From an uncultured Porphyromonadaceae bacterium (GTDB lineage Bacteria; Bacteroidota; Bacteroidia; Bacteroidales; Muribaculaceae), in contig CAMWIF010000197.1 in assembly GCA_947174225.1 (NCBI GenBank), forward strand, positions 1 through 5,644: DNA of 5,644 bases, written 5' to 3'. Position 1 is the stretch's first letter. The number at the start of each line of letters is the position of its first letter. Positions 1-5,611 of this stretch are shown piece by piece. A program made the position numbers and the translations under genes. Under the pieces are notes generated by a model. It had not been told where the DNA came from. It ran no database searches and worked only from the letters and a program-made list of their open reading frames with translations.

Positions 1-9
1 TTCTTACCA

Positions 10-1443
10 ATGGCTAAGAAGAAATCTAAAAACAAGAAGAAGGCTCAAGAGGATCTGATGTCGCCTGAACGCTTTATGCGTGAAAAAGCTCGTACACTGC
101 CGATTGGCAAATGCTACGTAACTCCAAATTGGGAAACCACCGGCCTTGCTCAGATCATTGTCTCCAGAATCCGACCAAACGGCAACATCGCCGGGGTTAT
201 GTTCCTCGTCGATACGTTTTGCCTCGGTGTCAAGGATGCCCGTATCAACGTCAATATGGAACCGGACGCTTTTGAAGATTTTATCCAAGGTCTTCAAGAG
301 GATTTAGGACTTGAGGAAATCAGCTACAACGAAGCCCACAACTTAATCTACGGTGCCATCAGTTTTGCTGAAGAGGGGGGAATTAACCCGGCGAAAGAGT
401 TCCACATTGGTCAATACATACTTGAAGAAGACACTGAAGATATCCCCCTCATAGAATACGATTACGGCAAAAATGGCAAGCATCTGCTCATTATCGGTGC
501 CGACAAGAAGGAGAAACATCACCTTAAAACATTGAGAAATATACTTGGTGACAATTTCGACTACATAGAGGAAGGGGCTGAATTTGATAATCCTTACTTC
601 TACGACAATACTAAACATTATCCCCAAGAACAGTATAAATATCAATATCCGGAATATCCTGCCACACTTTCCGTAAAGAATCAGTTTATTGCCGACGCCC
701 TGTTCTCGCCCGACAATTATGACTCCATGCCGAAAGAGACAATCGAACGCATATTGGCTCTTCCCGCCGACGAGGCTGCGGAAGATCTCAGCAACATCAT
801 AATGTATGTCATAGGGAAAACCTATAAGGCAATCAACGATGGAAAAGGGGAAGAGCCGGAAGAGGGTGCCATCTATCACGCCATTGTCCTTCTCACCCAG
901 CTCCAAAGCGAGAAAGGTCTTGACGCAGTGCTCGAGATAATGCGCCAGAACGGTGAATTTGCCGACTATCATCTCGGCGACCTTGCTCCAGAGGTGATCC
1001 ACCCTGCCCTCTATGCCTGCGGAAAAGATAATGTAAAGCGCATTGAGCAGTACCTCTATGAGCCTAACCTTGATTCCTACCTACGCGCACAGGCACCTGA
1101 GGCATTGGTTATGATTGCCATCAACCATCCTGAACGTCGTGAGGAGATAATCGAGGTGTTCAGAAGGCTGTTGAAGTCTATGCCCTCCCGTCTCCCCGTA
1201 CAAGATTGTTGCGATGCCGAATATGCAGGATTTGTCATGTCGGATCTTGCAGACCTCCAAGCAAAAGAACTTCTGCCGGAAATAGAGGCTGTGTTTGCAA
1301 CCGACCTTGTAGACGATTCCGTAGCAGGAACCTATGAAGACATTGTGTCGGAAATGGAAGTTGCCCCCTCTGAATTTACTCTCAACAAATACCGCTTCCC
1401 TGACATATACGCTCAATACCAGCGTCTCCAAAACTTCGGTTAA
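10..1443 (+). CDS. Hypothetical protein with DUF1186-like helical C-terminal half
   Basis: This 477-residue protein is soluble, with no signal peptide or membrane segment. The N-terminus is very basic (residues 3-11 are mostly Lys). Residues about 28-80 form a small conserved-looking domain with the motif FLVDTFCLGVKDA at 66-78, which I recall from uncharacterised bacterial proteins, some of which carry SEC-C motifs. No SEC-C cysteine cluster is visible here. An acidic, Tyr-rich linker (about 184-218) leads to a helical half (about 223-470). Within it, ALYACGKDNVKRIEQYLYEP (333-352) and the following helices resemble DUF1186, a HEAT-like repeat family of unknown function. The frame stays open to the window edge, so an upstream start is possible, but the ATG at 10 followed by the Lys-rich segment is a natural start. 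The coding frame is clear. The domain assignment is from memory of the family, and no biochemical function can be assigned. Confidence 0.85.
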   Translation: MAKKKSKNKKKAQEDLMSPERFMREKARTLPIGKCYVTPNWETTGLAQIIVSRIRPNGNIAGVMFLVDTFCLGVKDARINVNMEPDAFEDFIQGLQEDLGLEEISYNEAHNLIYGAISFAEEGGINPAKEFHIGQYILEEDTEDIPLIEYDYGKNGKHLLIIGADKKEKHHLKTLRNILGDNFDYIEEGAEFDNPYFYDNTKHYPQEQYKYQYPEYPATLSVKNQFIADALFSPDNYDSMPKETIERILALPADEAAEDLSNIIMYVIGKTYKAINDGKGEEPEEGAIYHAIVLLTQLQSEKGLDAVLEIMRQNGEFADYHLGDLAPEVIHPALYACGKDNVKRIEQYLYEPNLDSYLRAQAPEALVMIAINHPERREEIIEVFRRLLKSMPSRLPVQDCCDAEYAGFVMSDLADLQAKELLPEIEAVFATDLVDDSVAGTYEDIVSEMEVAPSEFTLNKYRFPDIYAQYQRLQNFG

Positions 1444-1462
1444 ATATATATGATTCGTTCAT

Positions 1463-1510
1463 AAAGGCATCGGGCGCAGATCTCACACGAAATCTGCGCC
1501 CGATGCCTTT
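1463..1510. terminator. Long perfect stem-loop between convergent genes
   Basis: Two perfect 19-nt arms (1463-1481 and 1492-1510) enclose a 10-nt loop. The arms begin AAAGG and end CCTTT, so each strand gets A-residues before and a short U-run at the 3' side of a GC-rich stem. It lies 19 bp past the DUF1186-like stop and 40 bp past the stop of the convergent minus-strand CMD-cupin gene, which fits a bidirectional intrinsic terminator. The U-tract is short (TTT then CAAA on +, TTTATG on -), so termination strength is uncertain. Confidence 0.75.
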
Positions 1511-1533
1511 CAAATAGACTCGATGTCTTTCAA
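1501..1533. repeat. Imperfect 13-bp direct repeat beside the terminator
   Basis: The 13-bp word CGATGCCTTTCAA at 1501-1513 recurs as CGATGTCTTTCAA at 1521-1533, 12 of 13 bases identical and 20 bp apart. The first copy is the outer part of the right terminator arm. This suggests a small local duplication of the stem's foot, or slippage; there is no evidence of function. Confidence 0.5.
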
Positions 1534-1550
1534 TATATGTATGAGTGTGA

Positions 1551-2369
1551 TTAGGGAAGTTGCAGGTATTCCTCGTCAGTCACAGGCTCAAGCCAGACGT
1601 TTTCCGTCTCCTCGCCCGGCACACCGAATGCCAGATGGGCAAACCAAGAGTCTTTCGCAGCGCCGTGCCAGTGCTTCACATTGGCAGGTATGTTGATTAC
1701 GGTGCCGGGAAGGATCTCAACCGCAGGCTTACCCTCTTCCTGGTACCAGCCTCGTCCGGCTACACCCACGAGCATCTGACCGCCACCCTTCTCTGCCTTA
1801 TGGATATGCCAGTTGTTGCGGCATCCCGGCTCGAAGGTCACGTTGGCAAAAGGAATCTGCTCGGTGGCAATCTGGGCAAGGTAGCTGTTGCCGGTGAAAT
1901 ACTTCGCATACGCCGTATTAGGCTCACCGATCGGGAAAATCATCTGACGTGCGAACTCAGCTTTTGCATCCTCTCCCTTTATGTCGTCATTCCATACATC
2001 CTTAGCCAGGCGGAAAGCAGCCCAAGCCTTAGGCCAACCGGCATAGAAAGCTATGTGGGTTATGATTTCGGCTATCTCAGTGCGGGAGATTCCGTTTTTC
2101 TTCGCTGTCTGGAGATGATAAGTCAGCGAACTGTCGGTGATACCCTGCGAGATAAGCGAAGTGATAGTCACGATGCTGCGGTCGCGGAGCGAAAGCAGGT
2201 CGTTGCGGCTCCACACTTCTCCGAAAAGGATGTCGTCGTTCACACGCGCAAACTCCGGAGCAAAGTCGCCGAGCTGGTCGCGTCCGGCTGTCTGAATTAT
2301 TTTCTGTTGTGCCATAACCGGTGATAATGTTATTATGCTTAATACAAGAGTTAGTAAAAATCTATGCAT
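1551..2369 (-). CDS. Exported carboxymuconolactone decarboxylase-cupin fusion protein
   Basis: This 272-residue protein starts with a Sec-type signal peptide (hydrophobic 4-19, likely cleavage after A20 in PVMA-QQ), so it should act in the periplasm. A single Arg at position 3 and no RR pair argue against Tat export. Residues about 35-126 form a CMD domain of the gamma-carboxymuconolactone decarboxylase type: H85 in the TYHLQ segment, H105 in THIAFYAGWP, and no AhpD-like CxxC. Residues about 172-260 form a cupin barrel. Its first motif includes H188 and H190 (NNWHIH), then Q198 and the GRGWYQEEG strand. The second motif KHWHG supplies H233/H235. These are probable metal ligands. Such fusions are common in Bacteroidales and other bacteria and are usually annotated only by domain; the substrate is unknown, and a decarboxylase, hydroperoxide-related or quinone/dienelactone role would be a guess. 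The ATG at 2369 is preferred because it gives the complete signal peptide and lies just downstream of a good promoter. Confidence 0.93.
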   Translation of the reverse strand: MHRFLLTLVLSIITLSPVMAQQKIIQTAGRDQLGDFAPEFARVNDDILFGEVWSRNDLLSLRDRSIVTITSLISQGITDSSLTYHLQTAKKNGISRTEIAEIITHIAFYAGWPKAWAAFRLAKDVWNDDIKGEDAKAEFARQMIFPIGEPNTAYAKYFTGNSYLAQIATEQIPFANVTFEPGCRNNWHIHKAEKGGGQMLVGVAGRGWYQEEGKPAVEILPGTVINIPANVKHWHGAAKDSWFAHLAFGVPGEETENVWLEPVTDEEYLQLP

Positions 2370-2395
2370 GTTTCCAAAATTAAAATTATTATATG

Positions 2396-2425
2396 CAAAA
2401 TTACATCTTTCTCTCCTAATTCAAT
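2396..2425 (-). promoter_or_regulatory. Bacteroidetes-type promoter for the CMD-cupin gene
   Basis: Read on the minus strand, TAATTTTG (2403-2396) matches the Bacteroidetes -7 consensus TAnnTTTG perfectly. ATTG (2425-2422) sits 18 nt upstream, near the usual 19-21 nt spacing, and matches TTTG at 3 of 4 positions. Transcription would start around 2388-2391, leaving a leader of about 20 nt. The leader is A/T-rich with no Shine-Dalgarno sequence, as expected in this phylum. Confidence 0.55.
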
Positions 2426-2511
2426 GACACTTTCTTAGGTTTTTCTTACCAATTTTACGGTTCTGCCTGCCGGTTTTTCTCAAATCACCCCTTATGATGG
2501 AATAAAAGCCC

Positions 2512-2519
2512 GATATTTG
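2512..2519 (+). promoter_or_regulatory. Possible weak -7 element for the tat operon
   Basis: GATATTTG matches TAnnTTTG except for the first base and lies 42 bp before the tatA start. No TTTG is present at the right spacing upstream, so this is the best candidate in the 2370-2561 intergenic region but weakly supported. I see no operator, riboswitch or other clear structure in the rest of this gap. Confidence 0.25.
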
Positions 2520-2561
2520 CGTTTCTATAACAGATAAATCAGACTAACATAACTTTTCATA

Positions 2562-2762
2562 ATGAACACACTACTATTCATAGGGGGCTTAGGTATGAGC
2601 GAGATTCTGCTCATCGTGCTCGTTGTGCTCCTCTTCTTCGGCGGCAAGAAAATACCTGAGATGATGAAAGGACTCGGCAAGGGAGTGCGCTCCTTCAAAG
2701 ACGGGATGAACGAAATAGAGAAAGACATTAAAAGTACTGAGGAGATAAAGACTGATAAATGA
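2562..2762 (+). CDS. tatA: Sec-independent twin-arginine translocase subunit TatA
   Basis: This 66-residue protein has the TatA/Hcf106 layout. A short N-terminal transmembrane helix (about 4-25) contains polar E14 near its start. The hinge F26-G27-G28-K29-K30 includes the conserved Phe-Gly, followed by IPE and an amphipathic helix (about 31-56, with the KGLGKGVRSFKDG segment) and a short charged tail. TatA oligomerises in the cytoplasmic membrane and with TatC lets folded twin-arginine precursors cross. The ATG at 2562 is chosen over the internal ATG at 2595 (M12), which would cut off part of the membrane helix. There is no Shine-Dalgarno sequence. Its stop overlaps the tatC start in ATGA (2759-2762), so the two are probably translationally coupled. 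It is short but normal for Bacteroidales. No tatB follows, so this protein probably does the work of both TatA and TatB. Confidence 0.95.
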   Translation: MNTLLFIGGLGMSEILLIVLVVLLFFGGKKIPEMMKGLGKGVRSFKDGMNEIEKDIKSTEEIKTDK

Positions 2763-3532
2763 ATCAGGTCGAAGAGACTCACGACTTCTGGTGGCACCTC
2801 GATGAACTTCGGGGTGTCTTGCTTCGTGTGCTTATCGTGACTGTTGCGTGTGCCTGTGTGGCATTCTTTTTCAAGGAGACTATCTTTTCATTTGTATTGG
2901 CACCGAAATCGCAGGATTTCATCACCTATCGCCTCCTCAACGATCTCTGCCTTCGTCTCGGGCTACCCACAATGGATCATTTCGACGTCAGCCTCATCAA
3001 CACAGGTTTGGCACAGCAGTTCATAATTCATATGAAGACTGCGTTTTGCGTCGGAGTGATATGTGTCTCCCCCTACATCCTCTATCAGCTCTTCACATTC
3101 ATAGCCCCTGCTCTCTACAGCTCGGAAAAGAAAGTTGCCCTGCGGATAGTCTGGAGCGGCTACTTTATGTTTGCCATAGGATTGGCACTCAACTACTTTG
3201 TGATTTTTCCCCTCACCTTCCGCTTCCTCGGCACATATCAGGTGGCTGATGATGTCACCAATCTCATAAGTCTCGACTCCTATATGAGCACACTTATAAT
3301 TATGAGCCTCTGCTTAGGTGTAATGTTTGAGCTGCCGGTGGTGGCGTGGCTCTTGGCACGTATCGGCGTTCTACACCCCGCTTTCCTGAAGAAATACCGC
3401 AGACACGCCATTGTGGTAATCCTCATCATAGCCGCAATCATCACCCCCACCTCCGACGTAGTGACCCTCCTCCTCGTCTCCCTCCCCATCTACCTCCTCT
3501 ACGAACTCAGCATCCTCATCATCAAATTTTAA
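2759..3532 (+). CDS. tatC: Twin-arginine translocase receptor subunit TatC
   Basis: This 257-residue membrane protein has the six-helix TatC plan, with helices near 19-38, 92-112, 127-150, 176-203, 214-229 and 234-255. TatC recognises the twin-arginine signal of folded precursors and recruits TatA. Diagnostic residues are visible: HLDELR at 13-18 in the cytoplasmic N-tail; FIAPALYSSEKK at 114-125, where E123 corresponds to the signal-binding Glu of the first cytoplasmic loop (E103 in E. coli); FELPV at 190-194 with the intramembrane Glu E191 (E170 in E. coli); and TPTSD at 229-233 before helix 6 (D211 region in E. coli). Length is normal for the family. The first periplasmic loop (about 48-90) is fairly long, as I would expect in Bacteroidetes. 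The last 120 bp of the gene are strikingly pyrimidine-rich on the coding strand, but the protein there is normal TatC. Confidence 0.97.
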   Translation: MNQVEETHDFWWHLDELRGVLLRVLIVTVACACVAFFFKETIFSFVLAPKSQDFITYRLLNDLCLRLGLPTMDHFDVSLINTGLAQQFIIHMKTAFCVGVICVSPYILYQLFTFIAPALYSSEKKVALRIVWSGYFMFAIGLALNYFVIFPLTFRFLGTYQVADDVTNLISLDSYMSTLIIMSLCLGVMFELPVVAWLLARIGVLHPAFLKKYRRHAIVVILIIAAIITPTSDVVTLLLVSLPIYLLYELSILIIKF

Positions 3533-3546
3533 TTTCCCCTTGCACT

Positions 3547-4644
3547 ATGATATACCTTGGCAATGACTATTCCTATGGCGCACTCCCCCAAGTGCTCAAC
3601 CACCTCGTTGAAATCAATAATATCGGAGAGTCCGGATATGGTGAAGACCCCATAACCGAGCGCACCCGTCAACTATTGCTCGACAAGTGCGGATTAGAGG
3701 ATGGTGAGGTATTCTTCCTGACAGGAGGCACCCAGACCAACATCGTAGCCCTCGACTGGTTTCTTCGGGCAGGAGAAGGTGTGTTATGTGCAGAGGGGGC
3801 ACACATCAACGTACACGAAGCCGGTGCTATTGAAGCTACCGGGCATAAGGTAATCCCACTTACCACAGAATCCGGAAAACTCTCTGCCAAAGCCATCGAA
3901 AAATATATGACCACCTTCTTCGGCGACCCTACGTGGCCCCATATGGTAGTTCCGGGATGTGTTTACCTCTCGCAGCCTACCGAGATAGGTACGCTTTACA
4001 CCCTGAAAGAACTACAAGACATAAGGGAGGTATGCGACAGATTCTCCCTGCATCTCTACGTTGACGGTGCCCGACTGATATATGCACTCGGCTCGGAAGA
4101 GAACGACGTGACCCTTCAGGACCTTGCTGATTTCACGGATGGCTTCTACATCGGTGGCACGAAGTGTGGCACGCTCTTCGGTGAGGCACTTATCCTGCCC
4201 GGCTTGCTCCCCGAACTCGAAAAGAAGCGCCTGTTCGGACTCATCAAACGGCACGGCGCACTGCTTGCCAAAGGTTGGTTAGCGGCAGCTCAGTTTGAAG
4301 TGCTCTTTAAGGAGGGTCTATATTTGGAAGTGGGAAGCGAAGCGGTGAAAAAGGCTTTGCGCCTACGCGACTCACTCCACGCCATTGGCATAAAATCACC
4401 TTGGCAATCTCCCACCAACCAGCAATTCTTCATTATCCCAACTCTCCTCTTAGAACCCCTCTCAAAAGAGATAACCTTCGACATCTGGGGCACACCTGGT
4501 CCGGAAGAGAGCACCATCCGCTTAGTCACCGACTGGCACACCACCTCCTCCGACCTCACCACCGCCATCGCCCTCATTCACCACCTCTCAGAGCACCTGC
4601 AACACAACTCTTCGGAAAATGGCTACGTCCTGGTTCACTTGTAA
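3547..4644 (+). CDS. ltaE: Low-specificity L-threonine aldolase (PLP enzyme)
   Basis: This 365-residue cytoplasmic fold-type I PLP enzyme of the threonine aldolase/beta-eliminating lyase family cleaves L-threonine or L-allo-threonine to glycine and acetaldehyde. Visible family marks are YGEDP (31-35) near the N-terminus, the cofactor phosphate loop GGTQTN (60-65), H86/H90 in the cofactor-stacking region, DGAR (173-176, Asp to the pyridine nitrogen), the Schiff-base lysine K206 in GGTKCG, and R325 in IRLVT for the substrate carboxylate. The reading frame is open back into tatC, but that upstream part (3346-3546) is a His/Pro-rich shadow. The ATG at 3547 begins the family's typical NDYS start and lies 14 bp after the tatC stop, so it is probably co-transcribed with tatAC. 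About 15 residues after LSEHLQ appear to extend past the usual C-terminus and overlap the next small ORF. Exact substrate preference cannot be read from sequence. Confidence 0.93.
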   Translation: MIYLGNDYSYGALPQVLNHLVEINNIGESGYGEDPITERTRQLLLDKCGLEDGEVFFLTGGTQTNIVALDWFLRAGEGVLCAEGAHINVHEAGAIEATGHKVIPLTTESGKLSAKAIEKYMTTFFGDPTWPHMVVPGCVYLSQPTEIGTLYTLKELQDIREVCDRFSLHLYVDGARLIYALGSEENDVTLQDLADFTDGFYIGGTKCGTLFGEALILPGLLPELEKKRLFGLIKRHGALLAKGWLAAAQFEVLFKEGLYLEVGSEAVKKALRLRDSLHAIGIKSPWQSPTNQQFFIIPTLLLEPLSKEITFDIWGTPGPEESTIRLVTDWHTTSSDLTTAIALIHHLSEHLQHNSSENGYVLVHL

Positions 4645-4789
4645 CAATTTTGAATCGGAAATCGTCATCCAGCACCAAAGACACTTCAACTTCACTACCT
4701 ATGTGCCCACCGATCCCGGCTCAGAAAAAGGGATGGCAAAGCTGGCGAAAATGGTACACAACTACCTTACTATCCTTGACGAAGACTGA
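4619..4789 (+). CDS. Small 56-residue hypothetical protein overlapping the aldolase 3' end
   Basis: An ATG at 4619 opens a 56-codon frame ending TGA at 4787-4789. It overlaps the threonine aldolase by 26 bp in the +1 frame. The product is hydrophilic, starts MATSWFTCNN, has a central PTDPGSEKG turn (30-38) and ends in a probable helix (39-53) with an acidic tail. It has no signal peptide or membrane segment, and C8 is its only cysteine. Support for it being real: codons look like those of the neighbours (AAC, GAC, ATC, TTC), the composition is balanced rather than His/Pro-rich, and it fills the space exactly up to the terminator at 4814. I do not recognise the family. The alternative is that it is chance open sequence, or the tail of a neighbouring frame displaced by an indel. 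Confidence 0.6.
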   Translation: MATSWFTCNNFESEIVIQHQRHFNFTTYVPTDPGSEKGMAKLAKMVHNYLTILDED

Positions 4790-4813
4790 CAGATTCAGTC
4801 TCTACCATGTACA

Positions 4814-4845
4814 AAGAGCCTCGGCAAAATTTTGCCGAGGCTCTT
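4814..4845. terminator. Perfect 32-bp palindrome, bidirectional terminator
   Basis: Arms 4814-4829 and 4830-4845 are exact reverse complements (AAGAGCCTCGGCAAAA and its complement). The transcript can form an 11-12 bp GC-rich stem closed by an A/U loop. It is followed by CTTTG on the plus strand and TGTAC on the minus strand, so the U-runs come mostly from the arm ends (CTCTT). It lies 24 bp past the 56-codon ORF and 39 bp past the stop of the convergent minus-strand gene, so it probably ends both transcripts. Confidence 0.75.
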
Positions 4846-4884
4846 CTTTGCAGATGGCATAGGCACCGGTGTCTCGCTCACATC

Positions 4885-5436
4885 CTAATCTTCCAAAAGC
4901 TTATTTATCTGTTGGGTAAGGACATTCATACCTAACGTCGAAGAGAGTTCGAAATCACGGATATAGGTGGCGGTGTTGAAGCGTTTGAGATGCTCTTCTG
5001 CCCCCTCTATTCCAACTTCACTCAATGAAAGCCACCCATAGGCAGGTTTGTTGCCACGTTCGATAAACGCCGGATCTGCCATCTCCTGTGCCATCTCTAT
5101 CTCGTCGCGGTTGACATGACAATTCTCACTGAGCTGCTCCTCCATCTGTTCCCCTACAATCCAGTCCGGATTGACAAAGACACGCGGGCACTCAGTCACA
5201 CGACCGGCAAGCAGACACCCCGTCTGTAAGGTCACAAGCAGATCAAGGCGCTTAATCCGGCAACGGCGTTCAAGCTCTCGCTGCGACATATAAAGACTTT
5301 CAAGGTGGCTGAACACCTTAGCATCATAACCTATCTCGGTGAGATGGCTACAGAGTTGCTTCGCACTGTCATAAGGTGTGAAGTAGTCCGGCACTATCAA
5401 TATGCGTTTCTGCGGACGTTTAGAAGCTACAATCAT
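4885..5436 (-). CDS. Hypothetical alpha/beta-hydrolase-like (YqiA-like) protein, probably lacking the catalytic serine
   Basis: This 183-residue soluble protein has no signal peptide. Order of elements: a beta-strand RILIVPDYF (11-19) followed by a helix with YDSAKQLCSHL (22-32); a second strand YDAKVF (37-42); strand LDLLVTLQTGCLLAGRV (64-80); strand RVFVNPDW (85-92); an acidic helical insertion (95-124); and a C-terminal strand-helix TATYIRDFE to NKLLED. This resembles small YqiA-type esterases (UPF0227), which have a similar N-terminal strand, a GxSxGG nucleophile elbow before a helix, and a VxINP strand. Here the elbow position reads TLQTGCLLA, so there is no serine; T72 or C74 are the only nearby candidates, and no conserved GDH-type histidine is evident near the end. 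I infer a divergent or inactive hydrolase fold. The ATG at 5436 follows an A-rich leader with no Shine-Dalgarno sequence. Coding frame sure, function unsure. Confidence 0.82.
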   Translation of the reverse strand: MIVASKRPQKRILIVPDYFTPYDSAKQLCSHLTEIGYDAKVFSHLESLYMSQRELERRCRIKRLDLLVTLQTGCLLAGRVTECPRVFVNPDWIVGEQMEEQLSENCHVNRDEIEMAQEMADPAFIERGNKPAYGWLSLSEVGIEGAEEHLKRFNTATYIRDFELSSTLGMNVLTQQINKLLED

Positions 5437-5458
5437 TTTTTTGTCTTTTCAGTTATAA

Positions 5459-5611
5459 TCATAATGACTGAATAATAGCAACTTCTTCGGAAAAATTCAA
5501 AAGCATCTCATTATTTCTTATGCCAGCTGCCACCACGGGCATGCCCCTACTCTCGAAATAAAGGGTCATTCTGTCCCCACGGAGAGTCAGCAAATTTGGC
5601 TTTGACTTCAT
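5459..5611 (-). CDS. Possible 50-residue ORF, or downstream part of a frameshifted gene
   Basis: On the minus strand an ATG at 5611 opens a 50-codon frame (starts MKSKPNLLTLRGDR, ends EEVAIIQSL) with a TGA at 5461-5459, 22 bp before the next minus-strand start at 5436. The part after residue 21 (GMPVVAAGIRNNEMLLNF) is the only open frame there and has a plausible protein composition. Its first 21 codons overlap, in another frame, the well-formed C-terminal fragment that ends at 5547. The second ATG (codon 15, 5567-5569) would leave only a short overlap and a 36-residue product. It may be a small overlapping gene, the tail of the upstream gene displaced by a frameshift, or a chance ORF. Family not recognised. 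Confidence 0.35.
   Translation of the reverse strand: MKSKPNLLTLRGDRMTLYFESRGMPVVAAGIRNNEMLLNFSEEVAIIQSL

Noticed and set aside
343..1002. 219-codon minus-strand ORF inside the DUF1186-like gene
   Set aside because: It is opposite a clear coding frame, has an irregular Phe/Ile/Val-rich composition and no motif.
1560..2324. 254-codon ORF antisense to the CMD-cupin gene
   Set aside because: It lies entirely opposite a well-supported gene with a signal peptide and two recognisable domains. Its translation has no family features and is rich in Arg/Leu/Ser, as antisense shadows are.
2848..3249. 133-codon ORF in the tatC region
   Set aside because: It is a frame-shifted shadow of tatC. The TatC frame has all its diagnostic motifs.
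3346..3546. Upstream extension of the threonine aldolase frame into tatC
   Set aside because: The translated stretch is His/Pro/Arg-rich, which follows from the C-rich tatC codons. TatC motifs (TPTSD) are intact in the other frame, and the aldolase family begins at the 3547 ATG.
4401..4862. 153-codon plus-strand ORF across the aldolase end and terminator
   Set aside because: His/Pro/Arg-rich shadow frame. It runs through the terminator palindrome and overlaps aldolase sequence that carries the conserved R325 region.
5498..5505. TGCTTTTG on the minus strand as a -7 promoter element for the hydrolase-like gene
   Set aside because: One base off the consensus, no TTTG at the proper distance upstream, and it may lie inside the 50-codon ORF.
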